From an uncultured Eubacteriales bacterium (GTDB lineage: Bacteria; Bacillota; Clostridia; Oscillospirales; Acutalibacteraceae), in contig CASFBL010000001.1 of NCBI GenBank assembly GCA_949292775.1, forward strand, positions 1 through 64,000: 64,000 nucleotides of DNA, given 5' to 3'. How positions within the stretch are numbered: the stretch's first letter is position 1; each line of letters opens with the position of its first letter. The position numbers and the translations under genes are program-made. The notes under the pieces are model-generated. The model was not told where the DNA came from and did not search any database. It saw only the letters and a list, made by a program, of their open reading frames with translations. Below are positions 18,197-28,307 of the stretch, piece by piece.

Positions 18197-21100
18197 TTAT
18201 TTTTGAGAAACGGTAAAGGTGTATTGCAGCGGCTTTGTGTAGCCAAATGCAACACGGTAGCGCTTTGCAGGCATCGGCCCGCAGCTGCCCGAACCTGTGC
18301 CGCGGACAAAGCCGTCCAGCGTGGCAAAGGTGGTGTCTGCATCCGGCAGGTCTTCTATGTGCTTTGCCGCCTTGAGCTGTTCCAGTGTAAAGGGGGTGGC
18401 GTTGAAATTCAAATACTGCCCGCACGCCGTAAACCGAAGCGTATTTCCGCTGTCGTCTGAAAGCGCGGCAAATCGGACATCGCCGCGGTTGCCGGAATCC
18501 TGCGGTTTGATATATTTGTGCGCCATTTCGCAAACGGGCTTTTCATAAAGCCCCACCGGCGCGTGTTCGGCAAAGTCGGCATAATTTTCTTCCGGCCCGC
18601 GTCCGAACCAGACTGCGCGGTCAAACGCCGACGGCATTTCGAGGTGCAGCCCGAAGCGCGGCAGCTCAAAGGGGAACGGACATACTTTTTTCAGCGTGGC
18701 TGTGATTTGCACACCTCCGTTCTCATCAAAAGCATAGTCCACGCTTGCCGTTGCCAGCACGAAAATACCGCGCGTCACAAACCGATAGTTTGCGCGCACC
18801 ACCGCCGTGCCGTTTTTCTCCAACAGCTTGCAGCCGGCGGGCTTTGCTTTCGCGGAATCCAGCCCTAAAAACTTCCAAAGCCCCACAATATACTGGTCAT
18901 TGTCCAGCTTACCGCGGTAAATGTGCGGCACAAAGCCGGTCTGCCCGTCCAGCGGCGCGTTGTTTAAGAAGGATTTTCCGCCGATTTCATATTTCGTCAG
19001 CCAGCCGCCGCAAAATTCGGCAGCGCCGTTTTGAAACTCCACTTTGATTTTATCGCCTGTACGGGTGTATTTGGCAGGTCTTTCGGGCGCTTTTGCCGCC
19101 GGAAGCGAAGCTTCGGAAACGACCAGCTGCTCTTTGGCGATTTCAAAGCCGGTCGCCTTGTCGGCATAGGTCAAATTGATGAAAACATCTTTGCCGTTTG
19201 TATTCTCCTGCGGCAGCGGCACACAAAGCACCTGCTTCTGCCCGGCTTCCACTGACGGCGTGAGCGTTCCGCTTTGCACGACTTCGCCGTTCACCGTTAC
19301 GGTATACAGCGCGGTGAGGTCATCGGTGCTTTGGAAGCTGCGGGTGTTCCAGAATTCCACTTTGCCGCCGCTGAGGTGCTTTGCACGAACGGGGCGGTAG
19401 ACCGCTTTCATTTCCAGCGCACCGGAAGAGGGCTTGCGGTCGGGGAAGAACAAACCGTCTACACAGAAGTTGCCGTCGTGAATCGGTTCGTTATGGTCGC
19501 CGCCATAGGTCCACTTATATGGGGCGTTTTCGTCATAAACGCTGTGGTCCGCCCATTCCCAAATGCAGCCGCCCATAAATTGGTCACTGCTGTAAAACAG
19601 CTGCATATATTCCTCGAGCCCGCCGGGGCCGTTGCCCATGGCGTGGGCATATTCGCACTGGAAAAACGGCTTGCCGAAATATTTTTTGCCCGCCTTTCTT
19701 TCGCGCATGGCGCGCATTTTATCCTGCGAAGCATACATGTGAGAGACCACATCATATGCCCAGCGACGGCTTCGGATGACGCCCTCATAATGCACGGGGA
19801 TTTCCGGGTTCTGCTCTTTTAAAAACGCATAGCAGACATCCTGACAGCGATAGCCGCCGGATTCATTGCCGAGGCTCCACATGGTAATGGACGGGTGGTT
19901 TTTATCGCGCTCGTACATACGCTTGACGCGGTCAAGGTAGTGCGGCGCCCACTTTAAATCGTTGCTCAGGCGGCCGGGGCGATAGGTGCCCGGCACGGAA
20001 TAGAAGCCGTGGGTCTCGATATCCGCTTCGTCAATTACATACAGCCCGTAAAGGTCACACAGGGTCAGGAAAACCGGGTCGGGCGGATAGTGCGAGGTGC
20101 GCACGGCGTTGCAGTTGTATTCCTTCATCAGGCGAATGTCGGTCTCCATGTCGTCTATGGACATCGCATAGCCCTTTTCGGGGTGGGTGTCGTGGTGGTT
20201 GACGCCTTTTATTTTTATGGCTTTCGAATTGAAGCGGAAGACCTCGCCGTCAATGTGAATGTCACGAAAACCCACATAGGTGCGCACCGCTTCTACCGTT
20301 TTTTCGCCGTCGGTCAGCGTGAAAAACACCTCATACAGAGCGGGAAGCTCGGCGTTCCACTCTTCCACACGCAAGGCGTCCAGCGTTGTTTCCTTCTCGG
20401 GCAGCAGCGAAGCTGAAAAACAGACCGCGCCGTCTTTCTTGCCTTCTACAAGCAGCTTGGCGTTTTCAGAAAATACACCCTCAACGGCAATGCGCAGCCG
20501 GTAAGTGCCGTCGCTGTTCTTTTGGGGACGCAGCAAAAAGTCTGAAAGGCGGCTTTTTGCATGCGAAAGAATGTAAACATCGCGGAAAATGCCGTTTTCA
20601 CGGAACATATCCTGACATTCGAGATAAGTGCCGTTGCTCCACTTATAAACGACTGCAACCAGCTCGTTTTCACCCGCTTTTGCAAACGGGGTGATGTCAA
20701 ACTCGGCGGTGTTGTGCGAGCCCTCGCTGTATCCGACAAACCGGCCGTTCAAATAGACCGCCAGCGCGCCTGCAACGCCCAGAAAGGTCAAAACGCGAAA
20801 GCTTGTGTTATCTTCCAGAGAAAACAGCCTCCGATATACCCCTGCGGGGGCGTCCTTTGGAATGTGGGGCGGTCTTTTCGGGAACGGGTAACGCGTGTTT
20901 ATGTAAGCAATCTGGTCATAGCCGGTTCTTTGCCAGGTGCTCGGCACCGTTACGCGGTCAAAATGCACCTCGTCTGTGGAAAACGGCTCGGGCACTTCGG
21001 AAAGATGCGCGTAATAGGCAAAATCCCACTCACCGCTGAGCATCTGTACCCGGTCGGAGCAGTACCGTTCGGTTCTGCAATTCGCCGCCGCGGCTCTTTG

Positions 21101-21199
21101 TGCGTCAGAAAAGGGGATGAAATAGCTGCGCGCCGGCAGTTTGTTTTTCTCAAACACAGAAAAATCTGTGTGCAGGTCTCTTGCAATGGAATACTGCAT
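18197..21199 (-). CDS. lacZ: Beta-galactosidase, GH2 (LacZ type)
   Basis: A 1000-residue cytoplasmic GH2 enzyme splitting beta-galactosides such as lactose. Domains in order are sugar-binding (PSTWQRTGYDQIAYINTRYPF), Ig-like, a TIM barrel with the acid/base Glu in WSLGNESGG and the nucleophile Glu in FQCEYAHAMGN, and the Bgal small-chain domain (WFGRGPEENYADF) near the end. The reading frame extends upstream to 21343, but ATG 21199 has AAGGAG at the right distance and the normal N-terminus. Own promoter and operator-like site upstream. Confidence 0.94.
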   Translation of the reverse strand: MQYSIARDLHTDFSVFEKNKLPARSYFIPFSDAQRAAAANCRTERYCSDRVQMLSGEWDFAYYAHLSEVPEPFSTDEVHFDRVTVPSTWQRTGYDQIAYINTRYPFPKRPPHIPKDAPAGVYRRLFSLEDNTSFRVLTFLGVAGALAVYLNGRFVGYSEGSHNTAEFDITPFAKAGENELVAVVYKWSNGTYLECQDMFRENGIFRDVYILSHAKSRLSDFLLRPQKNSDGTYRLRIAVEGVFSENAKLLVEGKKDGAVCFSASLLPEKETTLDALRVEEWNAELPALYEVFFTLTDGEKTVEAVRTYVGFRDIHIDGEVFRFNSKAIKIKGVNHHDTHPEKGYAMSIDDMETDIRLMKEYNCNAVRTSHYPPDPVFLTLCDLYGLYVIDEADIETHGFYSVPGTYRPGRLSNDLKWAPHYLDRVKRMYERDKNHPSITMWSLGNESGGYRCQDVCYAFLKEQNPEIPVHYEGVIRSRRWAYDVVSHMYASQDKMRAMRERKAGKKYFGKPFFQCEYAHAMGNGPGGLEEYMQLFYSSDQFMGGCIWEWADHSVYDENAPYKWTYGGDHNEPIHDGNFCVDGLFFPDRKPSSGALEMKAVYRPVRAKHLSGGKVEFWNTRSFQSTDDLTALYTVTVNGEVVQSGTLTPSVEAGQKQVLCVPLPQENTNGKDVFINLTYADKATGFEIAKEQLVVSEASLPAAKAPERPAKYTRTGDKIKVEFQNGAAEFCGGWLTKYEIGGKSFLNNAPLDGQTGFVPHIYRGKLDNDQYIVGLWKFLGLDSAKAKPAGCKLLEKNGTAVVRANYRFVTRGIFVLATASVDYAFDENGGVQITATLKKVCPFPFELPRFGLHLEMPSAFDRAVWFGRGPEENYADFAEHAPVGLYEKPVCEMAHKYIKPQDSGNRGDVRFAALSDDSGNTLRFTACGQYLNFNATPFTLEQLKAAKHIEDLPDADTTFATLDGFVRGTGSGSCGPMPAKRYRVAFGYTKPLQYTFTVSQK

Positions 21200-21242
21200 G
21201 ATATGCTCCTTCCCGGCGCCACTCGGCGCCAAAACGGTAAAA

Positions 21243-21262
21243 CACATTTTACCGAAAATGTG
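21243..21262. promoter_or_regulatory. Operator-like palindrome before lacZ
   Basis: Perfect 8-bp inverted repeat CACATTTT-ACCG-AAAATGTG placed just after the predicted transcription start of lacZ, where a bound repressor would block RNA polymerase. The regulator is not encoded in the window. Confidence 0.5.
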
Positions 21263-21274
21263 ATATTTTATAGT

Positions 21275-21303
21275 ATTATAAGTGTTTTCTCTGCGGTAGT
21301 TAA
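21275..21303 (-). promoter_or_regulatory. Predicted sigma-A promoter of lacZ
   Basis: Minus strand TTAACT (21298-21303), 17-nt spacer and a perfect TATAAT (21275-21280). The -35 box overlaps the stop codon of the GH13 gene. Confidence 0.6.
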
Positions 21304-23165
21304 AATTTAAGTATGACGCAGCCGGTCGAGGGCACACGCACAAAAGAGGTTACCGGGTTTCCGTGTAAAAGCTCTGTTTTGTGAAACCAACGGTCCGGCA
21401 GATTATAGCTAATCTCGTGTTCGTTGCGGTTGGCAATCACCAAAATTTCGCAGTTTTCCGACACGCGCGTATATGCCACACAGCCGAGCGTTGCCGACAA
21501 GAAGCGGATTTCGCCGTCTTGAAGGCATGTAAGCGACCGCCGCAGTTTGCCAAGCTTTTGATAAAACGCCAAAAGCGTTTTGTTTTCTTTTCCCCACGGG
21601 TAATAGCCGCGGTTGAACGGGTCTTTATAGCCCTGCATACCTGCCTCGTCGCCGTAATAGACCGACGGCACGCCGGGGAGTGTATATTGGAGCACGGCGG
21701 CGAACATCAAAAGCGCAACGCCCTTTTCATATTGCTCCGGGGTCAGTTTCTGCTGCGACTGCCATTCGCGCCCGTGGTACTGGGCGCTTTCGCCCATGAT
21801 TTTGGTAATGGCGCGCTCGGTGTCATGCGTGCCGATGTGATTCATCATCACATCCAAAGCAGGCTTCGGGTAGTGCTCGACTATGGAGAGCACCGCGCTT
21901 TGGAAACTTTCGGCAAGCCCGCTTCGTGCAAAATTGAGCACCGCCTGTGCAAACGGATAGTTCATTACACTGTCGAGCTGACCGCCGAGGAGATACCGCC
22001 GCCGCACGCCGTAAGCCCATTTGGTGGTCGCGTCCTCCCAAACTTCGCCGATAATTACAGCGTCAGGCTTTTCAGCTTTGACCGCGCGGTTTAACGCATC
22101 TAAAAACACATCCGGCAGCTCGTCGGCAACATCCAGCCGCCAGCCGGAAGCACCGAGCTTTAACCACTTGCGCGCAATGCCGTTTTCGCCGGTGATGAAA
22201 TCGAGATATTCCGGGCACGCTTCATTAACTTCCGGGAGCGTGTCAAACCCCCACCAGCTTTTGTATTTGTCGGGGAATTCCGTAAAAGAATACCACGGGT
22301 AATAGGGGGATTCTTTGGAATTGTAAGCGCCGAGCGTTTTATAGCGGCCGGTGCGGTTGAAATAAAGGCTGTCGTCGCCGGTGTGGGAAAACACGCCGTC
22401 CAACACAATGCGAATGCCGAGCTTTTTCGCTTCGGCGCAAAGTGTTTTGAAATCTTTTTCTGTGCCTAAAAGCGGGTCAATTTTCTGATAGTCCGCGGTG
22501 TTGTAGCGGTGGTTGGAATGCGCCTCGAAAATCGGATTTAAATAAATGCAGGTGACGCCGAGGTCGGAAAGGTAGGGGAGTTTTTCGGTAATGCCGCGAA
22601 GGTCGCCGCCGAAATAGTCGTTGTTGCGCACTTTCCCCTCGGCGTCCGGCCGCCAATAGGGCTGATTTTCGGTGTCGGTGCGCAAAATGCGATCATTTGG
22701 AACATTCTTTTTCGGCGCGCCGGAATTGTAAAAGCGGTCGGGGAAAATCTGATAAATAATCCCGCCTTTCAGCCAGTCGGGGGTCTCAAAATCCTTGTCA
22801 TAAACGGTCAGCTGCCAGTCACTTTGAAGCCCCATTCCGTTTGCAATTGCGCCGACGCCTTCGCTTACCTGCTGGACGCTGCCGCGCCCCCACGAGGAAT
22901 CGTAGTCGAAGTGGTAAAAATAAAGCCCCGGCGAAATCACCGCCATGGAAATATCCCACACTTCGCAGTCGTCGCCGTGCATGCCTGCCCAATACATGGG
23001 GTAATCGACAATCGATTCACCGTCTTTTTTGAGCATGAAATGGGCGCCGGTCACAGAAAAAGAGCGCGGCAAAATAAGACACAGGCGAAAAAGCTGGTCT
23101 GTTTTCACCGCACCGGGTATATTTTTATAAAATCGGTCTCTTGCGTTATACGGAATAAAGGCCAT
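21300..23165 (-). CDS. GH13 alpha-glucan hydrolase (neopullulanase/cyclomaltodextrinase type)
   Basis: A 621-residue cytoplasmic GH13 enzyme that cuts alpha-1,4 (and perhaps alpha-1,6) bonds in malto-oligosaccharides. An N-terminal beta domain of ~130 residues precedes the barrel, whose start is marked by GGIIYQIFPDRF. The four conserved regions are visible: region I (DGVFSHTG), the nucleophile in GWRLDVADE, the acid in IIGEVWED, and the transition-state Asp in NHIGTHDTE. ATG 23165 gives the best N-terminus and overlaps the end of the UDG gene by 20 nt, so translation may be coupled. Exact specificity cannot be told. Confidence 0.9.
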   Translation of the reverse strand: MAFIPYNARDRFYKNIPGAVKTDQLFRLCLILPRSFSVTGAHFMLKKDGESIVDYPMYWAGMHGDDCEVWDISMAVISPGLYFYHFDYDSSWGRGSVQQVSEGVGAIANGMGLQSDWQLTVYDKDFETPDWLKGGIIYQIFPDRFYNSGAPKKNVPNDRILRTDTENQPYWRPDAEGKVRNNDYFGGDLRGITEKLPYLSDLGVTCIYLNPIFEAHSNHRYNTADYQKIDPLLGTEKDFKTLCAEAKKLGIRIVLDGVFSHTGDDSLYFNRTGRYKTLGAYNSKESPYYPWYSFTEFPDKYKSWWGFDTLPEVNEACPEYLDFITGENGIARKWLKLGASGWRLDVADELPDVFLDALNRAVKAEKPDAVIIGEVWEDATTKWAYGVRRRYLLGGQLDSVMNYPFAQAVLNFARSGLAESFQSAVLSIVEHYPKPALDVMMNHIGTHDTERAITKIMGESAQYHGREWQSQQKLTPEQYEKGVALLMFAAVLQYTLPGVPSVYYGDEAGMQGYKDPFNRGYYPWGKENKTLLAFYQKLGKLRRSLTCLQDGEIRFLSATLGCVAYTRVSENCEILVIANRNEHEISYNLPDRWFHKTELLHGNPVTSFVRVPSTGCVILKF

Positions 23166-23739
23166 TGTCCGTTGTTCCCCCAAAGACTTCAGAAATTTTT
23201 TCGCGCAGCGCAACAAAATCGGAAAGCGCGTCGGCTTTCTGCGCCGGATTGCGTAAAAGCGCCGCCGGGTGAAATGTCCCCATTAAATAGCAGCCCTTGC
23301 GCTCATAAAACACGCCGTGCTCTTTGGTAACGCGAAAATCCTCGCGGATAATTTTCTGCGCGGCAATGCGCCCAAGGCACACGATGATTTTCGGGCGTAT
23401 GAGCTTTACCTGCTCGCGCAGCCAGTGCTCACAGCCGGTCTGCTCCTCCGGCTTTGGGTCCCGGTTATGCGGCGGGCGGCATTTTACAATGTTCGCGATA
23501 TATACATTTTCTTCTCTGGAGAGGCCGATATGCGTAAGATATTTATCCAAAAGCTGACCGCCCCTGCCGACGAACGCTTCGCCGGTCAAATCTTCGTTTT
23601 CGCCCGGACCTTCGCCGACAAACAAAATCTGCGCGTTCGGGTTTCCCGCGCCGAACACAACATTCGTCCGCGTTTCGCAAAGCGGACAGGCGCGGCATTT
23701 AAGGCAGTCCTCTTTCAATTTTGTAAAGCTTTCGTACAT
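23146..23739 (-). CDS. Uracil-DNA glycosylase, family 4
   Basis: A 197-residue UDG that removes uracil from DNA. Family 4 marks are an iron-sulfur cluster (CRACPLC at residues ~15-21 plus later Cys in CRPP and the GCEHW segment), motif A GEGPGENEDLTG and motif B HPAALLRNP. Family 4 enzymes usually have about 190-220 residues. The gene overlaps the GH13 start by 20 nt, which seems incidental to function. Confidence 0.92.
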   Translation of the reverse strand: MYESFTKLKEDCLKCRACPLCETRTNVVFGAGNPNAQILFVGEGPGENEDLTGEAFVGRGGQLLDKYLTHIGLSREENVYIANIVKCRPPHNRDPKPEEQTGCEHWLREQVKLIRPKIIVCLGRIAAQKIIREDFRVTKEHGVFYERKGCYLMGTFHPAALLRNPAQKADALSDFVALREKISEVFGGTTDNGLYSV

Positions 23740-23754
23740 AAGACCCTCCGAAAG

Positions 23755-23789
23755 AACACAAAACCCCTTAAAAGCGGACTTTCAAGGGG
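23755..23789 (-). terminator. Intrinsic terminator of gatB
   Basis: Stem CCCCTTAAAAG (23764-23774) with CTTTCAAGGGG (23779-23789), one G-U pair, loop of 4, followed on the minus strand by TTTTGTGTT. It lies 14 nt after the gatB stop. Confidence 0.8.
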
Positions 23790-23802
23790 CATCGGGTAAA
23801 AA

Positions 23803-25233
23803 TCAGTCGAGCAGCTCGTGCAGCATTTTTTGCACTTCCTGCGCAGGCGCTTTGCCTTTGAGCGCACGCATCGCCTGACCCATAATATAGCCCATGGCCT
23901 GCGTTTTGCCCGCTTTATATTCGGAAACGCTCTTTTCGTTCGCCGCAATAACTTCTTCAAGCACGGGACGAATTGCGCCAAGGTCGGTAATTTGCGCCAG
24001 GTTGTTTTCTTTCACATAGCTTTCGGGGTCAACGCCGTCGGTAAACACCTTTTCGAGCACTGTTTTGCCGGTGCCGCGGTTGATTTTGCCCGATTTCACC
24101 ATTTGAATAACCGCCGCGAGCTTTGCGGGCGCAAGCGTCATATCTTCGGGGAGCGTGCCCGAATCATTGAGCAGCTTCATCACTTCGCCCATGATCCAGT
24201 TGGCAACATCCTTGGGGCTGTCGCAAAGCTTTACGGTCTCTTCAAACAGCGTGACAAACGCCATGTTGCCGGTGAGAATTTCGGTGTCGTATTCGGGAAG
24301 CCCCAGTTCTTCGCGGTAGCGCCGTTTTTTCTGCTCGGGCAGTTCCGGCATGCTTTCGCGGATTTCCTCGATGCGCGCGTCTGAAATTTCAATCGGCGGC
24401 AAATCGGGTTCGGGGAAATATTTATAATCCTGCGCGTCCTCTTTGGAGCGCATCGCGTAAGAATAGCCCTTGTTGTCGTCCCAGCGGCGAGTCTCCTGCA
24501 CGACCGCTTCGCCGTCTTCCAAAAGGTCGATTTGGCGGCGGGCTTCGTACTCAATCGCGCGGGAAATGGCGTGGAACGAATTTAAGTTTTTCATTTCGGT
24601 ACGCGTGCCGAATTCTTTCTGCCCCTTGGGGCGCACGGAAAGGTTCACATCGGCGCGCAAAGAGCCCTCCTGCATTTTGCAGTCGGAAACCCCGGTGAAC
24701 TGTAAAATGGCGCGGAGCTTTTCAAGGTAGTCAATAACCTCCTCTGCCGAACGGAAATCCGGTTCGGAGACGATTTCCAAAAGCGGCACGCCGCAGCGGT
24801 TGTAATCGACCAGCGTGCAGTCCTCAAACTCATCGTGCATGAGCTTGCCCGCGTCCTCTTCCATGTGAATTTCGTGAATGCCGATTTTTTTCGGTTCGCC
24901 GTCTGCACCTTTTACCTCGATATAGCCGTTGCGGCAAATCGGCAGATACAGCTGCGAAATCTGATAAGCCTTCGGCAAATCCGGGTAAAAATAGTTTTTG
25001 CGGTCAAATTTATTTTTCTGGGTGATTTGGCAGTTGGTCGCAAGCCCCGTGCGCACGGCAAATTCCACCACGCGCTCGTTTAAAAGCGGCAAGGTACCCG
25101 GCATGCCGGAGCAAATCTCGCACACATGCGTGTTGGGCGCGCCGCCGAATTCGGTCGAGCAGCCGCAGAAAATTTTGGTTTTGGTGGCAAGCTCGGTGTG
25201 CACCTCAAGCCCCATTACAATTTCCCATTCCAT
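23803..25233 (-). CDS. gatB: Asp/Glu-tRNA amidotransferase subunit B
   Basis: A 476-residue subunit of GatCAB, which turns Glu-tRNA-Gln (and Asp-tRNA-Asn) into the amide form. GatB binds the mischarged tRNA and phosphorylates the carboxylate. MGLEVHTEL and the CGCSTEFG zinc-type cysteines open the kinase domain; the C-terminal YqeY-like helical tail (MGYIMGQAMRALKGKA) completes it. Last gene of gatC-gatA-gatB, 13 nt after gatA, followed by a terminator. Confidence 0.96.
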   Translation of the reverse strand: MEWEIVMGLEVHTELATKTKIFCGCSTEFGGAPNTHVCEICSGMPGTLPLLNERVVEFAVRTGLATNCQITQKNKFDRKNYFYPDLPKAYQISQLYLPICRNGYIEVKGADGEPKKIGIHEIHMEEDAGKLMHDEFEDCTLVDYNRCGVPLLEIVSEPDFRSAEEVIDYLEKLRAILQFTGVSDCKMQEGSLRADVNLSVRPKGQKEFGTRTEMKNLNSFHAISRAIEYEARRQIDLLEDGEAVVQETRRWDDNKGYSYAMRSKEDAQDYKYFPEPDLPPIEISDARIEEIRESMPELPEQKKRRYREELGLPEYDTEILTGNMAFVTLFEETVKLCDSPKDVANWIMGEVMKLLNDSGTLPEDMTLAPAKLAAVIQMVKSGKINRGTGKTVLEKVFTDGVDPESYVKENNLAQITDLGAIRPVLEEVIAANEKSVSEYKAGKTQAMGYIMGQAMRALKGKAPAQEVQKMLHELLD

Positions 25234-25246
25234 TGTGCTCGCCTCC

Positions 25247-26710
25247 TTACTCTGCTTTCGGCGACTGCTTGTGGAAGTCGGTCACCGATTGATATACCTT
25301 TGCCGCCGAGAGAATCTCCGCTTCGCAGAACGGCTTGCCGATAATCTGCATGCCGACCGGCATACCCTCTTTGTCAAAGCCGCAGGGAATCGCCATACTC
25401 GGCACACCCGCAATGTTAATCATGACGGTGTAAATATCGCCGAGATACATTTTCAACGGGTCCGAAAGGCTTTCGCCGATTTTGAGCGCCGTGGTGGGCG
25501 CAACAGGCCCCAACAGCATATCGTAGGTTTCAAAGGCATCGAAAAATGCCTGCTGAATCAGTTTTTTCGCTTTGAGCGCCTTGTTGTAGTAAGCGTCATA
25601 ATAGCCGGAGGACAGCACGAAGTTGCCGAGCATGATGCGGCGTTTGACCTCCATACCGAAGCCCTCGGAACGCGACTTGATGTAAGTATCCATCAGATTT
25701 TCGGCGTTCGGGCTTTTGTAGCCGTATTTAATGCCGTCATAGCGCGAAAGGTTCGAGCACGCTTCGGCGCAGGCAATGATGTAATACGCCGGAATCGCAT
25801 AGCGGACAATCGGCATCGGGAAAGTCTCAACCGTTGCGCCGAGCTTTTTGTATTCCTCCGCCGCGGCAAGCACCGCCGCTTTCACTTCGGGCGCAATGCC
25901 CTCGCCGAGATAATCTTCCGGAATACCAATCTTTTTGCCGGCGATTTCGCCCGAAAGCGCTTTTTCCAAGTCAAATTTCGGGTTGACCATGGAAGTGCCG
26001 TCTTTTTCGTCCTTGCCCTCTATCAGCGAAAACAGCGCGGCGCAATCGTCCGCAGTTCTGCCGAACGGGCCGATTTGGTCGAGCGACGAAGCATAAGCCA
26101 CAAGGCCGTAACGCGAAACCGCACCATAGGTGGGCTTTAAGCCGCACACGCCGCAGAAAGACGCCGGCTGACGGATAGACCCGCCGGTATCAGAACCTAA
26201 AGTTACAGGCGCGAGCTTTGCCGCAACGGCGGCCGCCGCACCGCCCGAAGAGCCGCCGGGTACGCGGTCGTTGTTCCACGGGTTGTGGGTAACGCCGGTG
26301 GCAGAGGTTTCGGTCGTGCTGCCCATGGCGAACTCGTCCATATTGAGCTTGCCGAGCATCACAAGCCCGGCGTCGTGAAGCCGCTGCACGACAGTTGCGT
26401 CGTAGGTCGGCACAAAGTTTTCCAAAATTTTCGACGAGCAGGTCGTTTTTACCCCTTTGGTGCAGATATTGTCTTTAATGCCAATCGGCACACCGGCAAG
26501 GGGAGATGTATAAACACCTTCGTCAATGCCTTTTTGCACCTCGTCTGCACGGCGAAGCGCCTCCTCGCGGCAGACGGTGTTATAGCAGTGGTAAGCCCCG
26601 TCGCGCTGCCCGATAGCGTCCAAAAAGCTTTCAGTCGCTTCGCGCACGGAGATTTCCCCGGCTTTTATCGCACTTGCAAGCTCAAGTGCGGTCATATCGG
26701 TAATTTGCAT
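25247..26710 (-). CDS. gatA: Asp/Glu-tRNA amidotransferase subunit A
   Basis: A 487-residue amidase-signature enzyme that frees ammonia from glutamine for GatB. The Ser-cisSer-Lys triad lies in GIKDNI (Lys), GGSSGGAAAAVA and GSDTGGSIRQPA (nucleophile Ser). Full length and intact. It lies 14 nt after gatC. Confidence 0.96.
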   Translation of the reverse strand: MQITDMTALELASAIKAGEISVREATESFLDAIGQRDGAYHCYNTVCREEALRRADEVQKGIDEGVYTSPLAGVPIGIKDNICTKGVKTTCSSKILENFVPTYDATVVQRLHDAGLVMLGKLNMDEFAMGSTTETSATGVTHNPWNNDRVPGGSSGGAAAAVAAKLAPVTLGSDTGGSIRQPASFCGVCGLKPTYGAVSRYGLVAYASSLDQIGPFGRTADDCAALFSLIEGKDEKDGTSMVNPKFDLEKALSGEIAGKKIGIPEDYLGEGIAPEVKAAVLAAAEEYKKLGATVETFPMPIVRYAIPAYYIIACAEACSNLSRYDGIKYGYKSPNAENLMDTYIKSRSEGFGMEVKRRIMLGNFVLSSGYYDAYYNKALKAKKLIQQAFFDAFETYDMLLGPVAPTTALKIGESLSDPLKMYLGDIYTVMINIAGVPSMAIPCGFDKEGMPVGMQIIGKPFCEAEILSAAKVYQSVTDFHKQSPKAE

Positions 26711-26724
26711 GCTGCCGCCTCCTT

Positions 26725-27012
26725 TTATTCCACCGTTTTCGGAACGACAAAACAGCCGTCCTTCTGTTCCGGTGCGTTTTTGAGGATCTCTTCGACCTGC
26801 GGGGCGTTTTTCACCTCGTCACGGCGCATAACATTTGCCACGGGGAACGAGTGCGACGCCGGTTCTACACCGTCGGTATTCAGTTCGTTTAAGGTGTCGA
26901 TATAAGTTAAAATATCCTGTAAATCCTTTTCGGACGCCGTCCGCTGTTCTTCAGAAAGCTCGATTCTGCCGAGCTTTTCGAGATACATGACCAAATCTCT
27001 GTCGATTTGCAT
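26725..27012 (-). CDS. gatC: Asp/Glu-tRNA amidotransferase subunit C
   Basis: A 95-residue small subunit that wraps around GatA and helps its folding. The family pattern is present: LEKLGRIELSEEQ near the start and an R-x-DEV-like block (MRRDEVKNAP) followed by the hydrophobic end FVVPKTVE. First gene of gatCAB; dapL ends 17 nt before it. Confidence 0.93.
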   Translation of the reverse strand: MQIDRDLVMYLEKLGRIELSEEQRTASEKDLQDILTYIDTLNELNTDGVEPASHSFPVANVMRRDEVKNAPQVEEILKNAPEQKDGCFVVPKTVE

Positions 27013-27029
27013 TTGCTTCCTCCGAATGC

Positions 27030-28250
27030 TTATTTTTTGAAATAGGCTTTAATGCGCGCCACAGCCTTTTCGGTATTTTCTGCCGAGCCGAACGCCGTCA
27101 GGCGGAAATAGCCCTCGCCGGAGGGGCCGAAGCCCTCGCCGGGCGTGCCAACGACCTGCAACTTGTTTAACAGCAGGTCAAAGAATTCCCAAGAGCCCAT
27201 GCCGTCGGGTGTTTTCAGCCAAATGTAAGGGGAGTTGACTGCGCCGTAAACGGTAAAGCCGCAGTCACGAAGTCCCTCGTAAATAACCTTTGCATTCTTC
27301 TGATAATAGGCGATTGTGTCGCGGATTTGCTGTTTGCCCTCTTCTGTATAGCAGGCGGCAGCCGCGCACTGGGTGATATAGGAAACGCCGTTGAATTTGG
27401 TCGCCTGTCTGCGCGCCCACAGGGGGTTGAGTTCCACGCCGTTTGCTTTCAGCGCGTGGGGCACAACGGTATAGCCGCAGCGCACGCCGGTAAAGCCGGC
27501 AGTTTTCGAGAAGCTCTTGAATTCAATCGCGCAGGTCTTTGCGCCCGGGATTTCAAAAATGGTGTGCGGGACATCGTCTTCGGTGATGAACGCTTCATAT
27601 GCCGCGTCAAACAAAATCACCGCGCCCTCACGGTTGGCATAATCGACCCATTTCTGCAATTCAGTGCGGGTTGCAGCCATACCGGTGGGGTTGTTCGGGT
27701 AGCATAGATAAATAATATCTACATGGGTGTCGGGAAGCGCAGGCTGGAAATTGTTTTCCGCCGTGCAGGGCATATAATAAATGTTCGTGAAGCCGTGCTC
27801 GGTGGGGTCACCCGCGCGGCCGGACATGACATTGGTGTCCACATAAACCGGGTAAACCGGGTCGCAGACCGCAACCTTGTTGTTTTCCGAGAAAATATCG
27901 CCGATGTTGCCGCAGTCGCTTTTTGCGCCGTCGGAAACAAAGATTTCGGTTTTTTCAAGCTCCACGCCGTGTGCGCGGTAGTCGTTTTCTAAAATGGCGT
28001 CGAGCAGGAATTCCTGACCGTATTCCGGCGGATAGCCGTGGAAAGTCTCGGCATGTGCCATTTCTTCGACCGCTTTGTGCATGGCGTCAATGACCGCGGG
28101 CGAAAGCGGGCGCGTTACATCGCCGATGCCGAGGCTGATGATTTCACCGGCCTTTTCAGGGTTTGCCGCCTTGTATTCCCGCACCTTGCGGGCAATTTCT
28201 GAGAACAGATAGCTGCTTTTGATTTTCAAAAAGTTTTCGTTAACTTGCAT
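27030..28250 (-). CDS. dapL: LL-diaminopimelate aminotransferase
   Basis: A 406-residue PLP enzyme making LL-diaminopimelate straight from tetrahydrodipicolinate, a short path to meso-DAP and lysine found in plants and some Clostridia. The start block reads [15 protein letters not shown], and the PLP lysine is in [21 protein letters not shown] matches fold type I aminotransferases. ATG 28250 is chosen because AAGGAGG lies 8 nt upstream; the frame is open to 28274. It follows dapF in the same direction, giving the next step beside it. Confidence 0.94.
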   Translation of the reverse strand: MQVNENFLKIKSSYLFSEIARKVREYKAANPEKAGEIISLGIGDVTRPLSPAVIDAMHKAVEEMAHAETFHGYPPEYGQEFLLDAILENDYRAHGVELEKTEIFVSDGAKSDCGNIGDIFSENNKVAVCDPVYPVYVDTNVMSGRAGDPTEHGFTNIYYMPCTAENNFQPALPDTHVDIIYLCYPNNPTGMAATRTELQKWVDYANREGAVILFDAAYEAFITEDDVPHTIFEIPGAKTCAIEFKSFSKTAGFTGVRCGYTVVPHALKANGVELNPLWARRQATKFNGVSYITQCAAAACYTEEGKQQIRDTIAYYQKNAKVIYEGLRDCGFTVYGAVNSPYIWLKTPDGMGSWEFFDLLLNKLQVVGTPGEGFGPSGEGYFRLTAFGSAENTEKAVARIKAYFKK

Positions 28251-28307
28251 TGTACTTCCTCCTTGGCGCCGCAAAACGGCACGCCTGATATTTTAAAAGC
28301 CTTTGCT

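Noticed and set aside
24998..26140. 380-residue plus-strand ORF
   Set aside because: Antisense shadow spanning gatB and gatA.
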